From Acidobacteriota bacterium (GTDB lineage Bacteria > Acidobacteriota > Terriglobia > Terriglobales > Acidobacteriaceae), in assembly GCA_003225465.1 (NCBI GenBank), contig QIAH01000351.1:1-40997 (forward strand): 40,997 nt of DNA, in the 5' to 3' direction. Below the pieces are notes generated by a model that had not been told where the DNA came from, made no database searches, and was given only the letters and a program-made list of their open reading frames with translations. The translations under genes were made by a program, and so were the position numbers. Shown piece by piece: positions 1 to 10,161 of this stretch (position 1 is the first letter of the stretch; the number at the start of each line of letters is the position of its first letter).

Positions 1-179
1 ATCTCACCCTGCTGCGCGGTCGTGTCCTGTACGGGCACGGCTTTCTGGTCCTGCGTCCAGGCAATCAGTTGTTTGCTTTTTTGTGACTTGGTGTGTTCCT
101 GGGCGGAATTCTGTGCGCGCGCTATCGGCGCCAGTGAGATCACCAAGGCTACCGTCGCCAGCCAAACATTTCGTTTCAT
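1..179 (-). CDS. Truncated secreted hypothetical protein (N-terminus only; runs off the window)
   Basis: Reverse strand from 179 reads MKRNVWLATVALVISLAPIARAQNSAQEHTKSQKSKQLIAWTQDQKAVPVQDTTAQQGE with no stop; clear signal peptide ending in ARA-Q. Not in the supplied ORF track. Confidence 0.65.
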   Translation of the reverse strand, partial: MKRNVWLATVALVISLAPIARAQNSAQEHTKSQKSKQLIAWTQDQKAVPVQDTTAQQGE

Positions 180-485
180 GGTCGCTACCTCCCTGCCACA
201 GGTGTTTCCTCGACCGACGAAGGGCTGCGACTTCTTCTTATGCACGGCGGTGGCCACGAGGTTATCGCTCACATTTCTTGTACATCCGCGCATCGGCACC
301 GTTACTGGTTCGCCGACAGCGAACAATTCCTTCCGGTGACCAGCCAAAACTACCCGGCTTCCCACCTACAGTAAGAACCGTATGGGCGCCTCTTCCTTTC
401 CACCTCACACTTGCGCAGTTCGTTCCGCGCTTTCTGCCTACGAGGAGAGCAGCGATCAGCGCTTTCTCCACAGACGGCACTGCCG

Positions 486-518
486 ACGCCCTCGAAAACT
501 TGGGCGTTTTTGTTTTTT
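486..518 (+). terminator. Intrinsic terminator-like hairpin with U-tract
   Basis: ACGCCC-tcgaaaactt-GGGCGT followed by TTTTGTTTTTT on the + strand. Confidence 0.5.
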
Positions 519-662
519 GGTTGGAATTCGCGGTGCTAAACCTTGCATCTCCATGCCGTGCCGCGCGCATCCATCCGGAAACTTCTCCCTCTGGCTGGGG
601 TTTTATATTCTGTGTGGACGAAGCACTTTGCGATCAGATCCGAAACCAAGGAGCACATCCCC

Positions 663-2636
663 ATGAAGACTTCAAAGCTCTTGCGGCTTGCGCTTATTTT
701 TACGGTCACGATTAGCGTCTTGCAGGTTTCGCGTGCTAGAGCGCAGGATCAGGACGACGAACAGGATCCTCCCGCGCGTGTGGCGCGCCTGAACTATTCC
801 TCCGGATCGGTCTCCTTCCAGCCTGCCGGGGAAGGCGATTGGGTCGCTGCGGTTCCTAATCGTCCGCTCACCACTGGCGACAATCTCTGGGCCGATAAAG
901 ACTCGCGCGCTGAGCTGCATGTGGGCTCGACCGGCATTCGCATGGATTCAGAAACCAGCGTCTCCTTCCTCGATCTCGACGACCACGCCCTGCAACTGCG
1001 CTTGTCGCTCGGCGCTGTCGAGTTGCGCGTGCGCCATCTCGATGATGGAGACCTCCTTGAAGTCGACACTCCCAATCTCGCCTTCACCATCCAAAGACCC
1101 GGCGAATATCGCCTTGATGTCAATAGCGACGGCAACCAAACCCTGACCACTGTGTGGCAAGGCCGCGCCGAAGCTACCGGTGGAGGCTATTCCTATAGCG
1201 TCGTCGCCGGCCAGCGCGCGACGTTCAGCGGCACCGACGAACTCGACCACGAGATCAGCCAGATCCCCCGGCGCGATGACTTCGACGACTGGTGCATGGA
1301 GCGCGATCAGCGCGAGGACCGCGCTGAGGCTTCCAACTACATTTCACCCGAGATGACCGGCTACGAAGATCTCGACGAAAACGGGCGCTGGCACTATGTT
1401 TCCGGTTATGGTTCGGTCTGGAGTCCTTCACGCGTGGCAGCGGACTGGGCTCCCTATCGCGACGGCCATTGGGTGTGGGTTGCGCCCTGGGGATGGACCT
1501 GGGTCGACGATGAGCCCTGGGGATTCGCTCCCTTCCACTACGGACGCTGGGCCTTCGTCGATGAGGGCTGGTGCTGGGTGCCGGGACCCGTCGTCGTGCG
1601 GCCGGTCTATGCTCCCGCCTTGGTCGCGTTCGTCGGCGGCGGAGGATTCCATCTCGCCGTCGGCGTGGGCGAAGGTGTCGCGTGGTTCCCGCTCGCACCT
1701 GGTGAAGTCTATGTTCCTCCCTACCGCGTGAGCCGCGTCTACGTGAACAACGTCAACATTACCAATACACGCGTGAACATCACGCAGGTCACGAATGTTT
1801 ACAACAACTACACCGTCAACAACACCAACATCAATCGCATTGCGTATGTGAATCAGCGCAACCCGGCTGCGGTGACCGCGGTATCGCGCGAAACTTTTGT
1901 GAACGCTCGGCCCGTCAGTCGCAATCTTGCGCACGTGGATGCTCGCGAACTCGCCCAGGCACCCGTCAGTCACACTCCGCCCGTTCAGCCCGCGAAAACG
2001 AGTGTGCTCGGAACCGGAACGCCTGCGCGCGTCAGACCGCCGGCCGCCGTCGAGAGCCGCCCAGTCGTCGGTACGCGCAATCCAACTCCACCGCGCGCTC
2101 CTTTTGAACAACAACGCGCAGCTGCTCCGAACGTGCGCACCGAAACTCCGCATCCCAATGCCGCGCCCGAGCCCGCGCGACCTGGCCAGCCCGGCAACCC
2201 GCCTCATCCGAGCGAGCCCGGACGCCCACCTTCTCCTGCCAACGCGCAGCGCCCCAATGAACCGGCTCGCCCGCCCGCGCCTGAAAACGCTCAGCGTCCG
2301 AATGAGCCTGCGCGTCCGGCTGCTCCGGGTAACGTCCCGCGTCCCAATCCGCCATCCCAGGCCATGCGCCCGCCCGAACCGGACCGGCACGAAATGACGC
2401 GTCCTCAACCTCCACCTCGTCCCAGCGACGGCTACCAGCGCGGCGGCTCGCAACCTCCGCATCCGCTCGTGAGGCCCGCGCCTCCTGTGCAGCCGCGTCC
2501 GCAAGTGGACCAGAGCGAAGCCAACAAGTTCCGCACGTGGCAACAACAGCGGCCCGCTCCGCCGCCGCGCGAGTCTGCTCCCCGGCCACAAAACCGTCCC
2601 CAGCCTCCTCCTCGGCCGGAAGAACACAAAAAGTAG
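663..2636 (+). CDS. Secreted FecR-like/DUF6600-type protein with Asn-rich segment and Pro-rich C-terminal tail
   Basis: Start at 663 (MKTSKLLRLALIFTVTISVLQVSRARAQ) gives a signal peptide; FecR-like N-terminal part; repeated W/Y motifs (VWSPSRVAADWAPYRDGHWVWVAPWGWTWVDDEPWGFAPFHYGRW) typical of DUF6600; Pro-rich tail. Confidence 0.8.
   Translation: MKTSKLLRLALIFTVTISVLQVSRARAQDQDDEQDPPARVARLNYSSGSVSFQPAGEGDWVAAVPNRPLTTGDNLWADKDSRAELHVGSTGIRMDSETSVSFLDLDDHALQLRLSLGAVELRVRHLDDGDLLEVDTPNLAFTIQRPGEYRLDVNSDGNQTLTTVWQGRAEATGGGYSYSVVAGQRATFSGTDELDHEISQIPRRDDFDDWCMERDQREDRAEASNYISPEMTGYEDLDENGRWHYVSGYGSVWSPSRVAADWAPYRDGHWVWVAPWGWTWVDDEPWGFAPFHYGRWAFVDEGWCWVPGPVVVRPVYAPALVAFVGGGGFHLAVGVGEGVAWFPLAPGEVYVPPYRVSRVYVNNVNITNTRVNITQVTNVYNNYTVNNTNINRIAYVNQRNPAAVTAVSRETFVNARPVSRNLAHVDARELAQAPVSHTPPVQPAKTSVLGTGTPARVRPPAAVESRPVVGTRNPTPPRAPFEQQRAAAPNVRTETPHPNAAPEPARPGQPGNPPHPSEPGRPPSPANAQRPNEPARPPAPENAQRPNEPARPAAPGNVPRPNPPSQAMRPPEPDRHEMTRPQPPPRPSDGYQRGGSQPPHPLVRPAPPVQPRPQVDQSEANKFRTWQQQRPAPPPRESAPRPQNRPQPPPRPEEHKK
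2241..2375 (+). repeat. 45-bp-period coding tandem repeat (NAQRPNEPARPxAPx)
   Basis: Units begin at 2241, 2286 and 2331: NAQRPNEPARPPAPE / NAQRPNEPARPAAPG / NVPRPNPP... Confidence 0.75.
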
Positions 2637-2808
2637 TCAAATCGAACAATGGAGCGACGGGCGTCTTCGCCCGTCGCCGTTGTTAGACATCAGACCCGCA
2701 AAAACTCCTTCGAAATCAGGCCAAGCTTGACGTGAGCCATGCAATCAACGAGGCCCACCCTCAAGAAATCCCGTAATCTGCCGATCTCTCTTATGAAGCC
2801 CCAAAAAG

Positions 2809-4632
2809 ATGCTCATCCAAATCCTCGCCTTCGCCATCATCGCCGCCCAGGCCGCTTGGATCTACCTCGCCCAGCGGCGCTCCCGTAATCGCGAAGAGCT
2901 GTTCCGCATCATTACGGAGAACGCCGCGGACATGATTGCCCTCGTCGACAGCAAGGGCCATCGCCTTTACAACAGCCCCGCCTACGAAAAAATTCTCGGC
3001 TACTCTCCCGAGGAACTCGCTCGCACGCCCATCTTTGAGCAGATTCATCCCGACGACCGCTTCAAGGTTCTCGAAGCCGGCCGCGAAGCACGCTCCACCG
3101 GCGTCGGCCAGAGCCTGCAATATCGTCTTCGTCACAAAAATGGAGAGTGGCGCTTCCTCGAATCGACCGCCAGCACGATCAAGAACGAGCGCGGAGAAGT
3201 CGAGAAGCTGGTCATTGTCAATCGCGACGTTACCCAGCGTGTCGCCGCCGAAGAGAAGCTCGCTCACAACGCCCTGCACGACGCATTGACCGATCTGCCG
3301 AATCGCCGCCTCTTCCTCGATCGCCTGGAGCGCTGCTGTACCCGCGCGCAGCGGGATCGCAACTTTCATTACGCGCTCTTGCTCCTCGATCTGGACGCCT
3401 TCAAGTCCCTTAATCACACTCTGGGAGCCGCAGCTGGCGATCAGGTGCTCGTCGAAACCGCACACCGTCTTCAATCTGCGCTCCGGGCAACCGACAGTCT
3501 CTCCCGTCCCCGCGACGAGTCACCTGCGGACGCCTTGCTCTCGCGCCTCGGCGGCGACGAGTTCGCGATCCTCCTCGAAGCCTGCGCCGATCCCAGCGAC
3601 GTGCTTCGCGTCGCCGGGCGTATTCACTCGACTCTTTCCGCTCCGCTGCTGCTCAATCAGGGCGAGGTCCAGACGCGCGTCAGCATTGGCTGTGCCCTGG
3701 TCTCCACGTTACCGGAGCGCGCCGAGGCTCCCCTGCGCGATGCCGAGACCGCTCTCCGTCGCGCGCAAGCCATGGGAGGAAACCGCTCCGAACTGTTCGA
3801 TCCGGCCATGCATCAGCGGGCCATCACTCGCCTCAAGCTCGAGTCCGACTTGCGCACCGCTCTTAACCGCGGTCAGTTCCGAGTGTTCTACCAGCCGATC
3901 TTTCAGATCCATCCTCGCGAGATCGTCGCCTTCGAAGCGCTGCTGCGATGGCAACATCCCGAACAAGGCCTTATCTCGCCGCACGAATTTCTCGAGGCTG
4001 CCGAAGACACCGGCCTCATGGCCCTCGTTGATCAGTGGGTCATCCGCGAAGCCTGCCGCAATCTGCCTTTATGGGAATCCATCTATGGGCCGTCGAGCCA
4101 GCTGCAAGTGGTCGTCAATGTCTCCGCTCGTCACTTCGCCAACGCTCAGCTACTCGATGGGATCAAGACCTGCTTGCGCGATGCCCGCGTCCAGCCCGGC
4201 ACGCTTCAACTCGCGATCACCGAAAGCGTCGCGATGGTAAACCCCGAGCTAACCATCAATGTGCTCTCTCAGCTCAAGCGTCTGGACGTCACCACTACCA
4301 TCGATGATTTTGGAAGCGGCAATCTCTCCCTGCCGGCCCTGCGTCAGTTCGCTCCCAACATCCTGAAAATCGACCGCATTCTGGTTGCCAACATGCAGGC
4401 CGATCGCACCGCTTACGATATTGTTGACCTTATCCTCACTCTCGCGCGCAAATTGAGTTGCGGCGTCGTGGCGCAAGGCGTCGAAAAGTCCGCCCAGATT
4501 GATCAGCTACGCACGCTCGGCTGCAACTTCGCGCAGGGATACTTCCTTTCTTCCCCGCTTGATCCCGAAGCAACCCTGCAACTGCTCCGCGACCAGGCTC
4601 AGCCTCGCCGCATCTCGCCGTCAACTCGCTGA
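2809..4632 (+). CDS. Membrane-anchored PAS-GGDEF-EAL cyclic-di-GMP signalling protein
   Basis: N-terminal TM segment, PAS domain (ENAADMIALVDSKGHRLYNSPAYEKILGYSPEEL), GGDEF motif (RLGGDEFAILLEA), EAL domain (FEALLRWQHPEQG, DDFGSGNLSL, LKIDRILV). Confidence 0.93.
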   Translation: MLIQILAFAIIAAQAAWIYLAQRRSRNREELFRIITENAADMIALVDSKGHRLYNSPAYEKILGYSPEELARTPIFEQIHPDDRFKVLEAGREARSTGVGQSLQYRLRHKNGEWRFLESTASTIKNERGEVEKLVIVNRDVTQRVAAEEKLAHNALHDALTDLPNRRLFLDRLERCCTRAQRDRNFHYALLLLDLDAFKSLNHTLGAAAGDQVLVETAHRLQSALRATDSLSRPRDESPADALLSRLGGDEFAILLEACADPSDVLRVAGRIHSTLSAPLLLNQGEVQTRVSIGCALVSTLPERAEAPLRDAETALRRAQAMGGNRSELFDPAMHQRAITRLKLESDLRTALNRGQFRVFYQPIFQIHPREIVAFEALLRWQHPEQGLISPHEFLEAAEDTGLMALVDQWVIREACRNLPLWESIYGPSSQLQVVVNVSARHFANAQLLDGIKTCLRDARVQPGTLQLAITESVAMVNPELTINVLSQLKRLDVTTTIDDFGSGNLSLPALRQFAPNILKIDRILVANMQADRTAYDIVDLILTLARKLSCGVVAQGVEKSAQIDQLRTLGCNFAQGYFLSSPLDPEATLQLLRDQAQPRRISPSTR

Positions 4633-4646
4633 CGGAAATTCTCCAC

Positions 4647-6200
4647 TTACTTTGCCCACGTCTGATCGAGAAACTGATACCGCGCCCGTTGACCGTCTTT
4701 ACCTGCCTTCGATCGCGCGTTCAGATACATTATTTCCCAGCCATCCGCTGAATACGCAGGCCACTTTGGCAAACCCGGCCCGTTCGGATCGCCATTCCTC
4801 GCAAAATTCGTCCAGTACTTCTGCATTTGCGCGCTGAGCGCCCTGTCCTCCGGCCGCCACGGCAACGCTTTCGAATCCAGTTGACCGAACACGTACTCGA
4901 TCTCGGCGGAGTGATAGGCTCCCAATCCCTCCAGCTTGTCGGGCGAAGGCAGCGATAAATCGAAGCGGTATCGATAAACCGCCTGCTTCCCCGAGGTTTT
5001 CTGCGCCTCCATCCACTTCCAAGTCCCATACGCGATGAGTTGATCACCCAAAAAATCCTGCAACGACCGCGCCGCCTCCTGCTTCGAACCTCCTCGATAC
5101 AGCTTCAAGAACTCCGCCGCGTGACCTCCAAATTCCGCTTCCGACGTGGTCTTCAACTCTGCACCCATGGATTTCGCTTTCCCGTTGACCGGCAGACTAC
5201 CTTCATCGCGATTCCATCCAGCCAGCAGCAGAACATCATTCTGTTTCCCTGCTGCAAAAATCGCTGGAACCGGCTCGGGAAGAAAATATCCATCGACATC
5301 CGGGGAGAAGTGAAATCCCTTTCCGCTTTCTTTCTCGGTGGACACTTGCAACAACTTCTCAGCAGGCACTGCGCGCAATTCGGCGAGCGACTTCGCACCC
5401 ACCGTCGCCGCGACTATTTCTGTGTCCTCTTGTTCCCGTTGAGCCAAGCTCTCGAACGGTAAGTCACGATTGAAAAATGCAGCCCCACTCTCTCCGATCG
5501 CTTTGTGAAACAGGCCCTTGGCCATCGGCGACGCCATCAGCGCGCTCACCGAAAACGATCCCGCACTCTCCCCGAAGATCGTCACGTTCCCGGCGTCTCC
5601 GCCAAACGCCGCGATATTCCGCTGTACCCACTCGAGTGCCGCCACCTGATCGAGCAGCCCATAATTCCCTGCCGCCTTCTTGTCCGACTCCGCCGCCAGT
5701 TCCGCATGCGTGAAGAATCCAAACAACCCCAGCCGGTAGTTCATTGAAACCACCACGACCCCATGCTGCGCGAGATTGTGCCCATCCTGCCGAGGCTCCG
5801 ACGTCCCGCCCGCCACAAAGCCGCCGCCATGAATCCATACCATCACCGGCAGCTTCGTATTCGCATTCGCAGGAGCCCACACATTCAGCGTAAGACAGTC
5901 TTCACTCGGCCCCGGATCGCGAAACACCATGTCATCAAAAATGCGCGCTTGCATGCACCGGGTGCCAAACTCTTTCGCCTTGCGGATCCCATCCCATTTC
6001 GCGGCCGCCGCCGGAGGCTTCCAGCGCAACTGCCCCACGGGAGCCGCCGCATAAGGAATTCCCAGGAAAGCATTCACCGATCCTTCCCGCTTCCCCTCGA
6101 TGACCCCGGTCTCCACCGAAGCCTGAGGCGCCGCCCCCCACAAGATCGCAGGCGACATCACCCCTACCATCAGCATCCACTCCGCCACTCGTCCGATCAT
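4647..6200 (-). CDS. Type-B carboxylesterase (alpha/beta hydrolase), secreted
   Basis: GESAG nucleophile elbow (FGESAGSFSV), FLGIPYAAAPVGQLRWKPP and EDCLTLNVWAP motifs. Start set at MIGRVAEWML (6200) rather than 6365, giving a signal peptide. Confidence 0.9.
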   Translation of the reverse strand: MIGRVAEWMLMVGVMSPAILWGAAPQASVETGVIEGKREGSVNAFLGIPYAAAPVGQLRWKPPAAAAKWDGIRKAKEFGTRCMQARIFDDMVFRDPGPSEDCLTLNVWAPANANTKLPVMVWIHGGGFVAGGTSEPRQDGHNLAQHGVVVVSMNYRLGLFGFFTHAELAAESDKKAAGNYGLLDQVAALEWVQRNIAAFGGDAGNVTIFGESAGSFSVSALMASPMAKGLFHKAIGESGAAFFNRDLPFESLAQREQEDTEIVAATVGAKSLAELRAVPAEKLLQVSTEKESGKGFHFSPDVDGYFLPEPVPAIFAAGKQNDVLLLAGWNRDEGSLPVNGKAKSMGAELKTTSEAEFGGHAAEFLKLYRGGSKQEAARSLQDFLGDQLIAYGTWKWMEAQKTSGKQAVYRYRFDLSLPSPDKLEGLGAYHSAEIEYVFGQLDSKALPWRPEDRALSAQMQKYWTNFARNGDPNGPGLPKWPAYSADGWEIMYLNARSKAGKDGQRARYQFLDQTWAK

Positions 6201-6357
6201 GCGCACAAGCACACTCCAGCCCACGACCGTACCATAATCTTTCGAGGAATTAGGTGGAGCGGGTACGCTCCTTCCACGGCGCAAGCCACGCGTAGAAATG
6301 TGATGCTGTCCGATCAGGGTGATTGTCCGCGGACATGGCTTGCCCGAGCAATGCGCT

Positions 6358-8058
6358 TCAGGCATTCGCTTTAATCATCTGCTCGGCATGTTTCAGAGAG
6401 CTTTCGGTCACCTTGGCCCCGCTCAGCATGCGGGCCACTTCTTCGGTGCGTTCGTCTCCGGTAATGTTGCGAATGGAAGTTTTGGTTCGGCCGCCGGATT
6501 CCTTCTTTTCGATTCGAAAGTGATGGTCGGCGAAGGTGGCAATCTGGGGTAGATGGGTCACGCAGAGCACCTGGTTGGTGCGCGCAAGATCTTTGAGTTT
6601 CTTGCCGACGGCTTCGGCCGCCCGGCCTCCAATGCCAGTATCGATTTCGTCGAACACCAGCGTCCGCGGAACGCCCGGACCCTTCTTCTTTCCTCCGCTG
6701 CCGGCAGTGGCCTCCACGCTGGCTTTGAGTGCGAGCATCACGCGCGAGAGCTCGCCACCCGAGGCGATATGCTCCAACCGCCGCAACGGCTCGCCCGGAT
6801 TGGTCGAAATCATGTAAACGACCTGGTCAAACCCGCAGGACGACCAATTCTCCGCATCGTCGGAGCCGGTCACCTCGATGCGAAAAGTCGCAGTCATGGC
6901 GAGATCGTGCACCGCAGCTTCCACCAGCTTTTCAAGCTTGCGCGCGAATTCGTAACGCTTTTTGGATAATGCGCGGGCGGCGGTCAGATAGTCCTGCGCA
7001 GCCTTGGACAATTCCTCTCGCAAGCCGCGCAGGACTTCATCCTTGTTCTCCATCTCGGAAAGCTTTTGCGCCGTTTCCGCGCCAAAGTTGATGACGTCCG
7101 CCAGAGTAGGACCGTATTTGCGTTTCAGCCGGTCGAGAACTGCCAAGCGATCTTCCACTTCCCCCAGGTGCTCGGGAGAAGCATGAATGCCGCCAGCAAA
7201 GTCGCGCACCGTTGCTCCCACATCCTCGACGCTGATGAGGGCTGATTCCAGCGCGGCCGAGGCTTCTCGAAATTTCGGCTCGTAGCGGGCCAACTCCTCC
7301 ACTTGCTTGCGCGCCGAGCGCAAAGATGCCGCCGTTGAGGCATCCCCCTCATAGAGCAGGTCGAACGCATTCATCGCAGCGTTGTAGATTTTCTCGGCAT
7401 TCGCGAGCACCAGCTTTTCGCTCTCTAGCCGCTCGTCCTCGCCCGGCTGAAGCTTGGCGTCTTCGATTTCGCGCTTCTGATATGTCCACAGGTCAAGCAG
7501 GCGCAGACGATCTTTTTCATCGTGCTCAAGCTCTTCAATGCGCGTTCGAACTCCCTTCCACGCGCTGAAGGCGTCCTGCACGGCGGCTGCCTGCGATCCG
7601 GCGAATGCATCCAGAAGGGCAAGACGCGCAGGACCGTCGAAGGCGGCCAGCGTTTCATTCTGCGCATGTACGGTGGCGAGATACGGTCCTAATTGTTTCA
7701 GAACCGCGACCGTGGCCGGCTGGTTATTGATGAAGACGCGTCCCTTACCGCCCAGAGCAATTTCGCGTCGCAGGATGACGGAATCGCATTCGGAATCGAG
7801 TCCATTGTCTTCGAGGATGCGGGCGACGGTCTTCGCGGCACCGCTTTCGATCTCAAACACCGCCGAAATTATCGCCCGATCGGCACTGGAACGGATCACG
7901 TCCGTAGAGGCCTTCTCCCCGAGAAGCAGGCTGAGAGCGTCGATCAGAACGGATTTGCCGGCACCGGTTTCGCCCGTGAGCAGGTTCAAGCCCGAGGCGA
8001 ATGCTACTGCCAGGTTCTCGATCACCGCGTAGTTCTCGAGGCGCAGTTCGACTAGCAC
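6358..8058 (-). CDS. recN: DNA repair protein RecN
   Basis: MLVELRLENYAVIENLAVAFASGLNLLTGETGAGKSVLIDALSLLLG (Walker A) and C-terminal LVFDEIDTGIGGRAAEAVGKKL...QVLCVTHLPQIA. Confidence 0.95.
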   Translation of the reverse strand: MLVELRLENYAVIENLAVAFASGLNLLTGETGAGKSVLIDALSLLLGEKASTDVIRSSADRAIISAVFEIESGAAKTVARILEDNGLDSECDSVILRREIALGGKGRVFINNQPATVAVLKQLGPYLATVHAQNETLAAFDGPARLALLDAFAGSQAAAVQDAFSAWKGVRTRIEELEHDEKDRLRLLDLWTYQKREIEDAKLQPGEDERLESEKLVLANAEKIYNAAMNAFDLLYEGDASTAASLRSARKQVEELARYEPKFREASAALESALISVEDVGATVRDFAGGIHASPEHLGEVEDRLAVLDRLKRKYGPTLADVINFGAETAQKLSEMENKDEVLRGLREELSKAAQDYLTAARALSKKRYEFARKLEKLVEAAVHDLAMTATFRIEVTGSDDAENWSSCGFDQVVYMISTNPGEPLRRLEHIASGGELSRVMLALKASVEATAGSGGKKKGPGVPRTLVFDEIDTGIGGRAAEAVGKKLKDLARTNQVLCVTHLPQIATFADHHFRIEKKESGGRTKTSIRNITGDERTEEVARMLSGAKVTESSLKHAEQMIKANA

Positions 8059-8165
8059 CGGTGGTCCTGGAAATCGGAAGTTGAGCGCAGCATAGCATGA
8101 AACGCAGTCACCAGTGCCGGTTACCCAGATTGGTTCTACCGGAAAAGTTCATCGGCCTTGTGGGT

Positions 8166-8193
8166 TTGTGCCCAACAGTGCAAGGACTATAAT
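8166..8193 (+). promoter_or_regulatory. Candidate sigma70-type promoter for the tol-pal operon
   Basis: TTGTGC - 16 bp - TATAAT upstream of the tolQ/exbB start at 8263; perfect -10, weak -35. Confidence 0.45.
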
Positions 8194-8262
8194 GATGGCA
8201 CGTTCCTACAAGGAAACCCATTCTGGAGGTCACCCGGCGCTCGCGCGTCTTCATAACCCACA

Positions 8263-8966
8263 ATGTTGAATGCATACTGGTTGGCCTTCGCAGTCGGCGG
8301 CGAAATTGTTGACCTCATTAACCAAACTGGCTTCGTCGCCAAGACCGTCTTGCTGCTTCTTCTGATGTTCAGCGTGCTTTCCTGGGCTATCATCCTCTCC
8401 AAATGGAGCCTGCTGCGGCGGGCCCGCGTGCAGAGTGGGCGGTTCGTGCGCGCCTTCCGGAAGGCGCAACGCCTCCAGGACATCGCCGCTGTTGCGGACC
8501 AGTTCCGGCCCAGCCCACTAGTGGGCGTATTCGAGAACGGGTTTGAGGAATTCAAGCGCCAGGGTGGACGCAACCCGCTCGCGGTCCAACGCGCCATGCA
8601 GATTGCCAACTCAGAAGGGCTGACGCGCTTTGAGCGGAACGTGCCCTGGCTGGCGATCACGGGCGCGGTCACGCCGTTTGTGGGATTATTTGGAACCGTC
8701 TGGGGCATCATCGATGCGTTCCACGGACTGGGCACGGCGGGCGCGGCGACCTTGCGCGCGGTCGCTCCTGGCATCTCGGAGGCGCTCATCACGACCGCCT
8801 TTGGCCTGGTAGCCGCTATTCCCGCGGTGATCGCCTACAACCTGATTGGCAGCTCGATCCGGGAATTGGCGGCGCGCGGCGACGACTTCTCCCTGGAGAT
8901 GATGAACGCCATCGAGCGCATGCAGGTTCCCCAGGCGGCAGCCGAAACTGCGGGGGTTCGTCGCTG

Positions 8967-8967
<1 letters not shown>
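8263..8967 (+). CDS. tolQ: MotA/TolQ/ExbB proton channel family protein
   Basis: Three-TM MotA/TolQ/ExbB pattern; PFVGLFGTVWGIIDAFHGLG...ISEALITTAFGLVAAIPAVIAYN; operon context. Confidence 0.88.
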
Positions 8968-9378
<411 letters not shown>

Positions 9379-9395
<17 letters not shown>

Positions 9396-10161
9396 AATCT
9401 TTTTCGAACACGGGAAACTGGGCCGACCCCTGGCCCTTTCCGTGGGGCTGCACGTTGCGTTCACGGGAGTGATCGTTCTGTTCAGCATGCTGCCCGGGCG
9501 TCGCGGCGATATCTGGGGAGCCGGCGGAGGCGGAGAGGCGATGGGCGTTTCGCTGGTCAGCACCGTTCCGCTGCCGGCAAGTCCCATCCAGACTCAGAAC
9601 GTGGTGGCAAACGAATCAAAAGGCTTGACCAAGTCGCAGCCGCAGGAAAAGCAGAACGAACCGGATGCAATTCCGATTCCCGACAAGACAGCGAAGACCA
9701 AACCCAAGCCAGTGGTCAGCGCCAGCAAGGCGAAAGCAAAGCCAGAGCCGGAACCGGAAACCAACGAGATTCCGTATGGCCAGGGTGGCCCGGTCAGCGG
9801 GCCGTACGGGTCGTTCAGCGCGAATGGCGCGAAGGGCGGTTTTGGATTTCAGGGGGGCGGCGGCGACTTCGGCAGCAGGTATGCCTGGTATGCCAAGGTC
9901 GTGCGGGACAAAATTACGGAGAACTGGCTCAAGTACGAAATCGATCCCAATATTCACAAAGCCAATCGCGTCTACTTGGTATTTGATATCACTCGCTCGG
10001 GCCAGCCGACTCACGTGCAAATTGAACAATCCAGCGGAGTGCCGTCGCTCGATAACTCGGCAATCCGGGCTCTTCAGCGTATCGACACCTTCGGCCCGCT
10101 TCCGCCGGAATATTCCGGAAGCAAGGTGACGGTGGAATTCTGGTTTGATCTCAGCAGGTAG
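9379..10161 (+). CDS. TonB/TolA-like energy transducer
   Basis: Single N-terminal TM, Pro/Lys/Glu-rich spacer, C-terminal TonB-like domain (YLVFDITRSGQPTHVQIEQSSGVPSLDNSAIRALQRIDTFGPLPPEY); 17-bp overlap with tolR. Confidence 0.87.

Noticed and set aside
1428-2627. 399-aa minus-strand ORF in the DUF6600 gene
   Set aside because: Arg-rich antisense shadow of the Pro/Ala-rich coding sequence.
6252-6280. Hairpin-like GTGGAGCGGGTACGCTCCTTCCAC between recN and the carboxylesterase
   Set aside because: Resembles the dispersed repeat start (TGGAGCG) but diverges after 7 nt and has bulges; not enough to count as a fourth copy.
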